Below, piece by piece: positions 35,725 to 44,215 of a DNA stretch of 64,000 nucleotides. Position numbers and translations under genes: made by a program. Source of the stretch: Hymenobacter frigidus (GTDB taxonomy: Bacteria > Bacteroidota > Bacteroidia > Cytophagales > Hymenobacteraceae); NCBI RefSeq assembly GCF_014640435.1, contig NZ_BMGY01000020.1:1-64000 (forward strand). Direction: 5' to 3'. Under the pieces are notes generated by a model. The model had not been told where the DNA came from and searched no databases. It saw only the letters and a program-made list of their open reading frames with translations. Each line of letters opens with the position of its first letter. Within the stretch, counting starts at the first letter, position 1.

Positions 35725-36246
35725 ATGACCCGTTACCTCTTTCTTGCCATCATTTTGCTAACAGTGGCCGCGGCTGGCTTCTACGTCTACCTGGGCGGCA
35801 ACCGGGAGCCCAAAGTCACCCTGGAAACCACAACGGCCCCGCTGTACCTGGCCGGGCAAGCCTTTCATGGCTCCGTGCGGGGCGAAGGATTCGGCAACCT
35901 CTTCCGGCAGGCCAAGGACGCCCAGGCCCGCCTGCGCGGTGACCTCGCCAACCTCTACCTCAACGACCCCGAAACGGCCCACGATACCATCAACGCCTTC
36001 ATCGGCCTGGCCGTGACCGATACCACCCAGGCCCTGCCCGTGGGTTTCCGCTACCGCCTGGTGCCGGCCGGACAGCGCGTCATCGCCGCCCGCCTCACCG
36101 GCGTGAGCTACCTGCTATCCCCCAACAAGCTCTACCCCGCCGCCCTGGAAGCCGTAAAAGCCCGCAAGCTCACCCAGAGCGGCGACTTCTACCTAGAACG
36201 CTTCGGCAGCGATGAAGCGTCGGAGGTACTGGTTGGGGTGAAATAG
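35725..36246 (+). CDS. Membrane-anchored hypothetical protein, 173 residues
   Basis: Starts MTRYLFLAIILLTVAAAGFY with one N-terminal membrane helix and no cleavage motif, so probably inner-membrane anchored with a periplasmic domain. The rest has an alpha/beta pattern (VTLETTTAPLYLAGQAFHGS, PVGFRYRLVPAGQRVIAARL, GDFYLERFGSDEASEVLVGV). The segment FRYRLVPAGQRVIAARL distantly recalls GyrI-like effector-binding domains, but this is only an impression. It follows the ABC exporter by 57 bases across a half repeat and ends at a strong terminator, so co-transcription is possible. Confidence 0.7.
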   Translation: MTRYLFLAIILLTVAAAGFYVYLGGNREPKVTLETTTAPLYLAGQAFHGSVRGEGFGNLFRQAKDAQARLRGDLANLYLNDPETAHDTINAFIGLAVTDTTQALPVGFRYRLVPAGQRVIAARLTGVSYLLSPNKLYPAALEAVKARKLTQSGDFYLERFGSDEASEVLVGVK

Positions 36247-36290
36247 CTATTTCCAAAATGAGCGGCTTGCTCAGCGAACTGGGCCGATAT

Positions 36291-36328
36291 AAAAAGAGCC
36301 CCCGACCAGTTGGCCGGGGGCTCTTTTT
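36291..36328. terminator. Bidirectional terminator between convergent genes
   Basis: AAAAAGAGCCCCCG / CGGGGGCTCTTTTT with a 10-base loop, between the 35725 gene and the minus-strand beta-barrel gene. Confidence 0.92.
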
Positions 36329-36347
36329 ATGACACGCTCAGCGCTGC

Positions 36348-37046
36348 TTAGCGGCCGAAATAATAGGTGCCGCCAAACTGCAGCTGGGTGAGCCCGAAGC
36401 TGGCCCCGAAGTCACTGGAGGTGCTCTCGTAATTTTGGGGAGCCGTGGTACCCGTGCGTTCCGGATACTCGTTGTTGAAGCGGCTGTAGCCCAACGACCC
36501 GATTGAGGCCGTAAGGCCCAGCTTGGGAATGGGGAAGAATACGATGCCCGGCGTGAGGCTGGCGTAATAGCCCGATGCTTTATAATCGACGATGACTGGG
36601 TTGTTGTTCCCACTGTAGGTCTGATACCGCAGGTTTTGGTAGCCGGCCCCCAGCGTACCCAAAACACCGAACTGCTCGGTCAGCATTTTATAGTACTGCA
36701 CGTAGGGCCCCACTTGCAGCCGGGTGCGCGGGTCCAGTTCCTTCGGCACGAAGTTGGACGATGGCGTGTAGGTAGTGTAGCCGTTCCGGCTGGAGCTGTA
36801 GCCCAGGCTCAGCCCAATGGCTAGGTTATCGGCCACGAAATAGCCCACCGAAGGCGAAAAGCTGAACTGGCTGCCTTTCGTTTCGGCCGAGAAAGGCGTG
36901 CCGTTGAAACCCTGGGAACTGCTTTTGTTGGTGTAGCTGCTGTAGCCGATGCCGCCGCCCAACGAAATGGTGCCAGCGGCAATACTTTGGGCCCGCGCTT
37001 CGGCAGCGCCAAAGGCCAGCACAGCCAAGAGGAAAAATTGCTTCAT
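36348..37046 (-). CDS. Outer-membrane beta-barrel protein
   Basis: 232 residues with a signal peptide (MKQFFLLAVLAFGAAEARA-QS). The mature part alternates aromatic and polar residues in about eight to ten strands (ISLGGGIGYSSYTN, QFSFSPSVGYFVADNLAIGL, RLQVGPYVQYYKMLTEQFGV, LQFGGTYYFGR) and ends in a short strand after aromatic residues, like OmpA/OMP_b-brl small barrels. Probably a structural or sensory outer-membrane porin-like protein. No partner gene is evident; it is convergent with the 35725 gene, and the next thing upstream is a tRNA-Pro gene. Confidence 0.85.
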   Translation of the reverse strand: MKQFFLLAVLAFGAAEARAQSIAAGTISLGGGIGYSSYTNKSSSQGFNGTPFSAETKGSQFSFSPSVGYFVADNLAIGLSLGYSSSRNGYTTYTPSSNFVPKELDPRTRLQVGPYVQYYKMLTEQFGVLGTLGAGYQNLRYQTYSGNNNPVIVDYKASGYYASLTPGIVFFPIPKLGLTASIGSLGYSRFNNEYPERTGTTAPQNYESTSSDFGASFGLTQLQFGGTYYFGR

Positions 37047-37144
37047 TCGGAAAAAGGTAAAAATGGATAGGTGGAAAATGGCAAAGGTGCCAACAACGGC
37101 CCCCTAACGCCGGGCGAACCCCGGCAGTATAGAGCCGCTAAAAC

Positions 37145-37180
37145 AAAAAAAGCCTTCCCAATACATGAGGAAGGCCTTTT
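37145..37180 (-). terminator. Terminator of the first tRNA-Pro
   Basis: A-run plus GCCTTCC / GGAAGGC stem and CTTTT, directly downstream of the leftward tRNA at 37192. Confidence 0.7.
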
Positions 37181-37191
37181 CTGCTTTGGAG

Positions 37192-37265
37192 TCGGGGTGG
37201 CAGGATTCGAACCTACGGCCTCGTCGTCCCGAACGACGCGCGCTACCGGGCTGCGCTACACCCCG
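37192..37265 (-). tRNA. tRNA-Pro (CGG)
   Basis: Minus strand: acceptor CGGGGTG/CACCCCG, D-arm with AGCCCGGTAGC, anticodon arm CGTCG-TTCGGGA-CGACG giving CGG, T-arm with GGTTCGAATCC, discriminator A. Confidence 0.95.
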
Positions 37266-37312
37266 AAAGCAGGCCGATGGGGCGGCCTGTTTTCAATTTC
37301 CAATAGTCACGG

Positions 37313-37352
37313 CCGAAAAAAGCCTCCGAACCCGAAAGTTCGAAGGCTTTAA
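37313..37352 (-). terminator. Terminator of the second tRNA-Pro
   Basis: AAGCCTCCGAAC / GTTCGAAGGCTT stem with one mismatch, flanked by A and T runs, downstream of the leftward tRNA at 37372. Confidence 0.65.
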
Positions 37353-37371
37353 GAGAGCAACTGCTCTTCAG

Positions 37372-37445
37372 TCGGAGTGGCAGGATTCGAACCTACGACC
37401 TCCAGCACCCCATGCTGGCGCGATACCAGGCTACGCTACACCCCG
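37372..37445 (-). tRNA. tRNA-Pro (GGG)
   Basis: Minus strand: acceptor CGGGGTG/CACTCCG with one G-U pair, anticodon arm CCAGC-ATGGGGT-GCTGG giving GGG, T-arm with GGTTCGAATCC. Tandem with tRNA-Pro (CGG), about 106 bases apart. Confidence 0.93.
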
Positions 37446-37634
37446 TTGGTATTGGAGCGACAAAGGTAAGCCAATTTCCGGATTTGGTGCAAGCCAGAGG
37501 CAAATAAAGTTTTTCGCAATGGCTTTTCTGGTGCGTTGGGAGCAGCCACTGCCGCTGACTGCCGTTACAACCGGCACCAGATTTGCTTAGCTTTACGGTA
37601 GCAATTTTACTTCCGTCCCATTCGTATTACCGTT

Positions 37635-38111
37635 ATGAAAAAGCTACTATTACTTGCCGTTGCCAGCGGCTTATTATCGGCAGCTGCTCACGCCCAGACG
37701 CCTGCCGCTGCTACACCTGCTGCGGCCGTGGCGGCCCCGGTCAAAGAAGAAGCCATTTTGCCCAGTGGTGTGGTGGCCGCGCCCGCGCCGGTGGCTGCCA
37801 CTGCTCCCGCAACGGCAGCTACTACTCTCATTGCCTCGGCCCCCGAAACGCCCGCGGCCAACCCCAACGCCATCAAAGTGCGGGCCGAGTCGAACAACGC
37901 CACCGGCCGCCTCACCGTGAAAACCGACAACCCCGGCCCCACCCGCGTGGAACTCACCGACGTGGGTGGCCGCCCCGTGCTCACCTACACCATGATGAAC
38001 GGCCAGACGCCCGCCGTGCTCAATGTGAGCCGGCTGCCGGCCGGGGCGTACATCGTGCGCTGCACCGCCTACGAAAAAACCGGCATGCGCCGGGTGATGA
38101 TAGGACAATAA
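37635..38111 (+). CDS. Small exported protein with Ala/Pro-rich linker and T9SS-like C-terminal domain
   Basis: 158 residues. Signal peptide MKKLLLLAVASGLLSAAAHA, then about 70 residues of Ala/Pro/Val/Thr linker, then an 80-residue beta domain (RLTVKTDNPGPTRVELTDVG, YTMMNGQTPAVLNVSRLPAG, AYIVRCTAYEKTGMRRVMIG). The last part has the spacing of a T9SS sorting domain (V-E-L-x-D-x-x-G-R, then L-P-A-G-x-Y, ending in a short strand), so it is probably exported by that system or is a minimal carrier of such a domain. A TAGCTTTA box at 37589-37596 fits a promoter. It ends in front of a 15-bp inverted repeat. Confidence 0.75.
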   Translation: MKKLLLLAVASGLLSAAAHAQTPAAATPAAAVAAPVKEEAILPSGVVAAPAPVAATAPATAATTLIASAPETPAANPNAIKVRAESNNATGRLTVKTDNPGPTRVELTDVGGRPVLTYTMMNGQTPAVLNVSRLPAGAYIVRCTAYEKTGMRRVMIGQ

Positions 38112-38134
38112 GTTTCGACTGCTACTTACGGGGG

Positions 38135-38183
38135 CAATCTGTTGCTGGCGGCGCAATACAAACGCATAGCCAGCAACAGATTG
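38135..38183. repeat. Inverted repeat after the small T9SS-like gene
   Basis: CAATCTGTTGCTGGC at 38135-38149 and its exact complement at 38169-38183, with a 19-base loop. No T-tract follows; possibly a terminator or mRNA end stabiliser. Confidence 0.75.
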
Positions 38184-38249
38184 TGAGTGAAAATATATAA
38201 TTATTTGATTTATTATATTCTATAATCAAAGTCATAGATTTGCGCACAC

Positions 38250-38270
38250 ATGGCACCCAATAAGTGCCAT
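38250..38270. promoter_or_regulatory. Short palindrome, possible operator
   Basis: ATGGCAC-CCAATAA-GTGCCAT, 7-bp arms and 7-base spacer, 117 bases before the TonB receptor start. Confidence 0.4.
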
Positions 38271-38289
38271 TTTGCATGTTTTCGTAACA

Positions 38290-38330
38290 TTACCAAATTA
38301 TTATGCAAGCCGCGCATAATAATTTGGTAA
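38290..38330. promoter_or_regulatory. Perfect 17-bp inverted repeat, likely operator of the TonB receptor gene
   Basis: TTACCAAATTATTATGC at 38290-38306 and its exact complement at 38314-38330, separated by seven bases. AT-rich, with no T-tract, and its right arm ends two bases before a TAGCTTTG -7 box. It covers the region where the -33 contact should be, so a bound regulator would block or replace normal polymerase contact. Confidence 0.65.
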
Positions 38331-38332
38331 CC

Positions 38333-38340
38333 TAGCTTTG
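38333..38340 (+). promoter_or_regulatory. -7 promoter box TAGCTTTG of the TonB receptor gene
   Basis: Exact TAnnTTTG match 46 bases before ATG 38387 and two bases after the palindrome. Confidence 0.55.
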
Positions 38341-38386
38341 CAGTGAAATTCCGAGGAAATGCTTCGGATAAACAAAAAGCTATTTT

Positions 38387-41300
38387 ATGAAAAACAGGAT
38401 TTTACTGTTGATACTGCTCGGCTTTGTGCTTTTCACGAGTAGTCACAGTTTGCGGGCTCAAGGCGTAACCACCTCCGCCATGAAAGGCCTGGTGCTGGAC
38501 GCCAAAGGCGAGCCCCTGCCGGGGGCCACGGTACTGGCCACTCACTTGCCTTCGGGCACCCAATACGGCGCGGCAACCCGCGAAAACGGGCAGTACGACC
38601 TGCTGAACATGCGCATCGGAGGACCTTACGAAATCAAGGTTTCGTTTGTGGGCGCACAGACTTACACGGCCACGGGCATTCAGCTGGTGCTGGGCAAAAC
38701 CTACGAAAGTCGCGTCACGCTCACCGACAACGCGCAGGCGCTGGACGAAGTGGTAGTGCGGGGCAACCGCGACAGCCAGATTAACAAGGACCGCACGGGC
38801 GCCGCCACCAACATCAGCTCGACGGCCATCCGGACGCTGCCTACGGTGAGCCGCTCGCAGGAGGACTTCACGCGCCTCACGCCCCAGAGCAGCGGGCTGA
38901 GCTTCGGCGGCCGCAACACGCTGTACAACAACTTCTCGCTCGACGGCTCCATCTTCAACAACTCGTTTGGCCTGGATTCGCCCACACCCGGCGGCCAGAC
39001 GAACTCGCAGCCGGTTTCGATTGACGCCATCGAGCAGATTCAGGTGAGCCTGGCTCCTTATGATGTGCGCCAGGGTGGCTTTACGGGTGCCGGCATCAAC
39101 GCCGTGACTAAGAGCGGCACCAACGAAATCAAGGGCACGGTCTACACCTACTTCCGCAACGAGAACCTGATTGGCAAGAAGGTGGAGGGCGCAACCATCA
39201 CCAACCCCAGCCTACAGTTCAACCAGACGGGCTTTGCCCTGGGCGGGCCGCTGGTGAAAAACAAGCTGTTCTTCTTCACCAATGCCGAGCTGACCCGGCA
39301 GACCGACCCCGGCCAGACGTTCCGGGGTGCTACCAGCCCCAGCGAGGCGCTGGCCGCCCAGGGCGGCCAGCTCAACGGCGTGAGCCGGGTGCAGCAGGCT
39401 GACCTGCAAGCCATCCGCGACCGTCTGACGTCGGTGTACGGCTACGACCCCGGTGCTTACCAGGGCTTCAACTACCGCACGTACTCGGACAAGTTTCTGG
39501 TGAAATTCGACTGGAACATCAACCCGCAAAATACCTTCTCCATTCGCTACAACTACCTGAAGAGCTACCGCGAGCAGGGGCCGCACCCGATTGCCATCGC
39601 GCCCTCGTCGCGGATACCTGGCGTGAATACGCTACAGTTTGCCAACTCAGGCTACACCATCAACAACAACCTGAACTCGGTGGTGGCCGAGCTGAACAGC
39701 ACCTTCGGCAATGGCAAGTTTAGCAACAAGGCGCAGGGTAGCTTTTCGGCCTTCCGCGACTTCCGCGAGCTGCCGTCAGGCAAGTTCTTCCCGCAAATTG
39801 ACATTACGCAGGGCGGCACGACTTACACCACTGTGGGCACGGAGCAGTTTTCGGCTAATAACATCCTGAACCAGAACATTTTTCAGTTCACGGATAACCT
39901 GAGCTACTTCGCAGGGGCGCACATCATCACGGGTGGCGTCAACTACGAGCGATTCAACTTCGTGAACGGTTTCAACCTGCAGCGCTACGGCTACAACCGT
40001 TTGGAGCTGAACGACTTTTTCGCCAACACCCGTCCTGGCACCGCCGCCAACCCCAACCCCAATTTTCTGGACCTGAATGCGCGGGCGACGGCCGGCGGTT
40101 TTGCCCCTATCAAACAGGTTGACGTGGTGGTATCGCAGCTCGGCCTTTATGTTCAGGACGAATATCAAGTGAACCCGGCCCTGAAACTAACGTTGGGTGT
40201 GCGCGCCGATATTCCGATTTACAGCACGAGCGTGGCCGCCAATCCGCAGATTTCGGCCGCCACCTTCAATGATTCCAATGGCAGCCCGGTTAAGGTAGAC
40301 GTGTCGGAATTTCCGAAATCATCGCCGCTGTTCTCGCCCCGCCTGGGCTTCAACTATAGCTCGCAGGGTGACGGAGCCAAGACGCAGGTGCGCGGCGGCA
40401 CGGGCATTTTCACCGGCCGCATCCCATTTGTGTGGATTTCAAATCAGGCTTCAAACGCCCAGTTTGGCGATTTTTACACCTTTCAAATCAACTCGACCGG
40501 CCGCGACTTCAGGTTTCCGCAGGTGTGGCGCACCAACCTGGCCATCGACCACGAGCTGCCCGGCGGCGTTGTGGGTACGCTGGAAGGCATATTCTCGAAG
40601 GACCGAAACGCAGTGGTGCACCGCAACTACAACCTCGTAACGCCCACTCAGAGACTGACCGGCCTGAATGGCGGCGACACGCGGCTCATCTACCCGGCCT
40701 CGGGACCCCGCCTCAATTCATTCACCGGCCCCAACGGCCAGCCCACTTTCCTCGACGCGGGCGTCATTGCCCTGGAAAACACTAACCAAGGCTACCAATA
40801 CTCGATTACGGGCCAGTTGAAGAAGGACTTCGCCAGCGGCTTCTACGCCACCGGCGCTTACACCTACGCCCAGGCCAAGGATATTACCTCGAACCCCGGT
40901 GAGATTGCCGGCGATGCCTTCCAGCGCTTGCCGGTGAACGGCAACACCAACCAGCCCCGGCTGGCCTACAGCGACTTTGGCTTGCAGCACCGCTTCATTG
41001 CCGCCGCCGGCCGCCGCTTTGATTATGGCGAAAAATGGGCCACCACGGTGAGTTTCTTCTTTGAAGCCGCTCAAGGCAACCGTTTCAGCTACACCTACGC
41101 CGGCGACCTGAACCGCGACAACATTGGCGGCAACGACCTGATTTTCGTGCCCGCCAACCGCAGCCAAATCAACCTGGTACCCTACACCAACGCGGCCGGC
41201 CAGGTGGTGTCGGCTGATGAGCAGTACCGTCAGCTCGATTCCTACATCAGCCAAGACAAGTACCTGAGCACCCGCCGCGGCGACTACGCCGAGCGCAATG

Positions 41301-41611
41301 GCTCGCTCAGCCCCTGGTACACCCAGCTCGATGCCAAAATCCTGCAGGACTTCACGCTCACGACCAGCAGCGGCAAGAAAAACACCCTGCAGCTGAGCCT
41401 CGACATCCTCAACCTGGGCAACCTGCTGAGCGCCAGCTGGGGCAACCGCCAGCTGGTGGGCAACAACCGCCTCATTGAGGCGGGCTACTCCAGTGCCACG
41501 TCGAACGCCCCCGCTTACACGTTCCGTGGTGGCAACCAGACCTTCTTCACCGACACCAGCCTGAACAGCCGCTGGCGGGCGCAGGTGGGCGTGCGCTACC
41601 TCTTCAACTAA
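38387..41611 (+). CDS. TonB-dependent receptor with carboxypeptidase-regulatory-like N-terminus
   Basis: 1074 residues with a signal peptide (MKNRILLLILLGFVLFTSSH to SLRAQG). Residues about 28-115 are a CarboxypepD_reg-like beta sandwich (MKGLVLDAKGEPLPGATVLA). A plug domain follows (DEVVVRGN; TRLTPQSSGLSFGGRNTLYN; IDAIEQIQVSLAPYDVRQGG; GAGINAVTKSGTNEIKGTVY), then the 22-strand barrel ending VGVRYLFN. This is the Oar-like branch (no SusC TonB-box region and no SusD gene nearby), which imports large substrates or serves in surface adhesion. It acts in the outer membrane with TonB-ExbBD. The palindromic promoter region suggests tight regulation. Confidence 0.93.
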   Translation: MKNRILLLILLGFVLFTSSHSLRAQGVTTSAMKGLVLDAKGEPLPGATVLATHLPSGTQYGAATRENGQYDLLNMRIGGPYEIKVSFVGAQTYTATGIQLVLGKTYESRVTLTDNAQALDEVVVRGNRDSQINKDRTGAATNISSTAIRTLPTVSRSQEDFTRLTPQSSGLSFGGRNTLYNNFSLDGSIFNNSFGLDSPTPGGQTNSQPVSIDAIEQIQVSLAPYDVRQGGFTGAGINAVTKSGTNEIKGTVYTYFRNENLIGKKVEGATITNPSLQFNQTGFALGGPLVKNKLFFFTNAELTRQTDPGQTFRGATSPSEALAAQGGQLNGVSRVQQADLQAIRDRLTSVYGYDPGAYQGFNYRTYSDKFLVKFDWNINPQNTFSIRYNYLKSYREQGPHPIAIAPSSRIPGVNTLQFANSGYTINNNLNSVVAELNSTFGNGKFSNKAQGSFSAFRDFRELPSGKFFPQIDITQGGTTYTTVGTEQFSANNILNQNIFQFTDNLSYFAGAHIITGGVNYERFNFVNGFNLQRYGYNRLELNDFFANTRPGTAANPNPNFLDLNARATAGGFAPIKQVDVVVSQLGLYVQDEYQVNPALKLTLGVRADIPIYSTSVAANPQISAATFNDSNGSPVKVDVSEFPKSSPLFSPRLGFNYSSQGDGAKTQVRGGTGIFTGRIPFVWISNQASNAQFGDFYTFQINSTGRDFRFPQVWRTNLAIDHELPGGVVGTLEGIFSKDRNAVVHRNYNLVTPTQRLTGLNGGDTRLIYPASGPRLNSFTGPNGQPTFLDAGVIALENTNQGYQYSITGQLKKDFASGFYATGAYTYAQAKDITSNPGEIAGDAFQRLPVNGNTNQPRLAYSDFGLQHRFIAAAGRRFDYGEKWATTVSFFFEAAQGNRFSYTYAGDLNRDNIGGNDLIFVPANRSQINLVPYTNAAGQVVSADEQYRQLDSYISQDKYLSTRRGDYAERNGSLSPWYTQLDAKILQDFTLTTSSGKKNTLQLSLDILNLGNLLSASWGNRQLVGNNRLIEAGYSSATSNAPAYTFRGGNQTFFTDTSLNSRWRAQVGVRYLFN

Positions 41612-41639
41612 GTAAAGCACCTCCTCGGAGCAGCTTTGC

Positions 41640-41675
41640 AAAAAAGGCCCGGCAATGATTGCCGGGCCTTTTTTA
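41640..41675. terminator. Terminator after the TonB receptor gene
   Basis: AAAAAAGGCCCGGCAAT / ATTGCCGGGCCTTTTTT, perfect stem with a one-base loop, between convergent genes. Confidence 0.92.
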
Positions 41676-41709
41676 TGCTCTTATTCAACCAGTTGGCTTT
41701 GATTTGTAA

Positions 41710-42102
41710 CTACCCCAGCGGCTCCAGCAGGTCCCACTTGTTGCCGTACAGGTCCTCAAATACCGCCACGTGGCCATACGCTTCGCGGCGGGGTGTTTCC
41801 AGAAAGCGCAGGCCGCGCGCCTGTAGCACGGGGTAGTCGCGCCAGAAGTCGTCGGTGTGGAGGAACAGCCAGACGCGGCCGGCCCCCTGCCGGCCCACGC
41901 TGCGTATTTCCTCCTCGGTTGTGGCTTCGGCCAGCAGCAGGCCGCAACCCGCAGGGCCGGGCGGCGCTACCACTACCCAGCGCTTGCCCTCGCCCAAATC
42001 CAGGTCGGACGTGAGGGAAAAGCCCAGGACATTAGTGTAAAATGCAATGGCTTCGTCGTAATCACGAACGAGCAGGGTGACGTGCGCCAGGCGTTGGTTC
42101 AT
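41710..42102 (-). CDS. VOC-family (glyoxalase/bleomycin-resistance-like) protein
   Basis: 130 residues from the ATG at 42102 (MNQRLAHVTLLVRDYDEAIA). One VOC domain of two beta-alpha-beta-beta-beta modules: metal ligands are plausibly His in LAHVTLLV, Glu in LLAEA or FLHTD, and Glu in AVFEDLYGNKWDL. The motif FYTNVLGF and the end DLYGNKWDLLEP are typical. Members include glyoxalases, dioxygenases and antibiotic-binding proteins; the substrate cannot be told. It is separated from the ABC exporter gene upstream by 86 bases on the same strand. Confidence 0.9.
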   Translation of the reverse strand: MNQRLAHVTLLVRDYDEAIAFYTNVLGFSLTSDLDLGEGKRWVVVAPPGPAGCGLLLAEATTEEEIRSVGRQGAGRVWLFLHTDDFWRDYPVLQARGLRFLETPRREAYGHVAVFEDLYGNKWDLLEPLG

Positions 42103-42188
42103 AAACAAGTGACGCAGACTTTTAGGCCGCGGGGGAGATGCTTGGATTCGCGGCCTGAAAGTTTCTCCGGGTACGTCCGCGCTACTGC

Positions 42189-43973
42189 CTACGCTTCTTC
42201 GGTTTGCAGCTGCCGGTCGTAGAGGGCACGGTACAGGCCGGCGGTTTCGGCCATCAGGGCCTCGTGGGTGCCGTGCTGCACAATCACGCCGTCGTCGAGC
42301 ACCAGGATTTCATCGGCCAGCTTTACCGAGCTCACGCGATGCGAGATAATGAGGCTGGTGCGCTGGGCCATGATGCGCTGCAAGCTGCCAAGGATGGCGT
42401 TCTCCGTCTTGGTGTCCACGGCCGAAAGGGAGTCGTCCAAAATCAGGATTTTGGGCTCTTTCACCAAGGCGCGGGCCATACTCACGCGCTGCTTCTGGCC
42501 GCCCGAGAGCGTGATGCCGCGCTCGCCCACTTTGGTGTCGAAGCCTTCGGGGAAGGCGAGGATGTTCTCGTACACGTCGGCATCTTTGGCGGCTTGCAGC
42601 ATCCGGGCCTCGTCGGGCTGGTCGAGGCCGAAGTTGATGTTGTTGCGAATGCTGTCGGAGAACAGGAATACGTCCTGCGGCACGTAGCCGATTTGGCCGC
42701 GCAGGGCCCGCAAAGAATAATCACGCACGTCGGTGCCATCCACCTTAATATCGCCGGCCGTTACGTCGTACAAGCGGCAGAGCAGGGCCGCCACGGTGCT
42801 TTTGCCCGAGCCGGTATTGCCGATGACGGCCAGCGTCTGGCCGTGGCGCACGCGGAAGCTCACGTTTTTCAGGGCCTGAATACCGGTATCGGGGTAGGTG
42901 AAGGACACGTTATCGAACACGATGTCGCCCACCAGCTCACGCTGTACGTTCTGGCGCGAAACGATGTCGGTTTTCTGGTCTAGAAATTCGTTGATGCGAA
43001 CCTGCGAAGCCTCGGCCCGCTGCACCAGTGAGGAGGTCCAGCCCAGGGCCGTGACCGGCCAGGTGAGCAGGTTCACATAGATTAGAAACTCGGCAATGGT
43101 GCCCGTGGTGATGGTGCCGCGAATAACTTCCTGGCCCCCCACCCACACGGTGATGAGCGTGCTCAGGCCCACGAGAAACAGGATGAGCGGAAAGAACAGC
43201 GAGTTGACAAAGTTCAAACTCAGCGACTTCTCCTTGTACTCGTTGCTGGCCGCCGCGAACTGGGCGTGCGAATCATGCTCACGCACGAAAGATTTCAGCA
43301 CCCGAATTCCGGAAAAGGCCTCCTGCACAAAGGTCGTCATGCCCGACAGCGCCCGCTGGATTTCGTCGGACTTGCGCTCAATCAAGTTATTGACGTAAAA
43401 GATGCTGACCGACAGCACCGGCAGCGGCAGCAGCGTGTAGAGCGTCAGCTTCACGTTCACCATGAGCATGAGCGGCACAATGAGCAGAAAGAGCAGCACC
43501 AGCTGCAGGAAATACATGATGGCCGGGCCGAGGTACATCCGCACGCGGCTCACGTCTTCGGAGATGCGCGACATCAAATCGCCGGTGCTGTGGCGGCGGT
43601 AGAAGCTGAGCGGTAGTGACTGGTAGTGCTGGTAAATCTGGTTCTTCTGGTCGTTTTCGATGTGGCGCGACATCACGATGAGCGTCTGGCGCATGAAGAA
43701 CAGGAAAATGCCCCGCAGCAAGGCCAGCACAATGATGAGCATGCCATAGAACAGCACGTTGCGCCCGAACAATTGGTACACGCCGCTCTGCGCCTGCGTG
43801 CCCGCGTAGAGGTGGTAGAGGTCGATGCCCTCGTTCACCAAATCGAAGGCGTAGCGCACCAGCTGGGCCGGAAAAATGGCCAGCAAAGTACTCAGCGCCA
43901 CAAACAGCACCCCGGCGAGGAAATGCCATTTATAGCGGAAAATGAATGGGTTAACGGCGTTGAGAGCGCGCAC
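42189..43973 (-). CDS. ABC exporter, fused membrane and ATPase domains
   Basis: 594 residues from a GTG at 43973 (VRALNAVNPFIFRYKWHFLA); no ATG fits, and a TACCTTGCC box lies just ahead of the GTG, suggesting a very short leader. Six membrane helices in the first 320 residues, then the ATPase: Walker A GNTGSGKST, Q-loop VPQDVFLFSD, signature LSGGQKQR, Walker B ILILDDSLSAVD and H-loop ISHRVSS. The canonical LSGGQ here contrasts with LSVGQ in the exporter at 33892; two such half transporters with complementary signatures often pair, although these genes are 8 kb apart. Substrate unknown. Confidence 0.94.
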   Translation of the reverse strand: MRALNAVNPFIFRYKWHFLAGVLFVALSTLLAIFPAQLVRYAFDLVNEGIDLYHLYAGTQAQSGVYQLFGRNVLFYGMLIIVLALLRGIFLFFMRQTLIVMSRHIENDQKNQIYQHYQSLPLSFYRRHSTGDLMSRISEDVSRVRMYLGPAIMYFLQLVLLFLLIVPLMLMVNVKLTLYTLLPLPVLSVSIFYVNNLIERKSDEIQRALSGMTTFVQEAFSGIRVLKSFVREHDSHAQFAAASNEYKEKSLSLNFVNSLFFPLILFLVGLSTLITVWVGGQEVIRGTITTGTIAEFLIYVNLLTWPVTALGWTSSLVQRAEASQVRINEFLDQKTDIVSRQNVQRELVGDIVFDNVSFTYPDTGIQALKNVSFRVRHGQTLAVIGNTGSGKSTVAALLCRLYDVTAGDIKVDGTDVRDYSLRALRGQIGYVPQDVFLFSDSIRNNINFGLDQPDEARMLQAAKDADVYENILAFPEGFDTKVGERGITLSGGQKQRVSMARALVKEPKILILDDSLSAVDTKTENAILGSLQRIMAQRTSLIISHRVSSVKLADEILVLDDGVIVQHGTHEALMAETAGLYRALYDRQLQTEEA

Positions 43974-44033
43974 AGGCAAGGTAAAAAAAGGCCGGTTTGG
44001 GAAAATAGCGGTACTTTTGCGGCCGATTAGCCT

Positions 44034-44133
44034 GCCATCCTGGGTGGCGCGAAGGACCTTGCCGCTGCTGAACTGCTTGCAGTAATGTAAACAGCACCAA
44101 CGTGGCAAGGTCCCTCGCGACGCTCAGGATGAC
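44034..44133. repeat. Inverted repeat of a third REP-like family
   Basis: GCCATCCTGGGTGGCGCGAA onward (44034-44063) is the imperfect inverse of 44104-44133 (GGCAAGGTCCCTCGCGACGC onward), with a 40-base loop. The arm word CATCCTGAGCGTCGCGAGG differs from the GAACGTCATGC family. Confidence 0.85.
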
Positions 44134-44215
44134 GGGCTAATTTGAAGACCCAACAAAGTTACGCCGCACTCTTCCCAACCATTCCCAAATTCCCACCAAG
44201 CTCAATCCATTCCCA

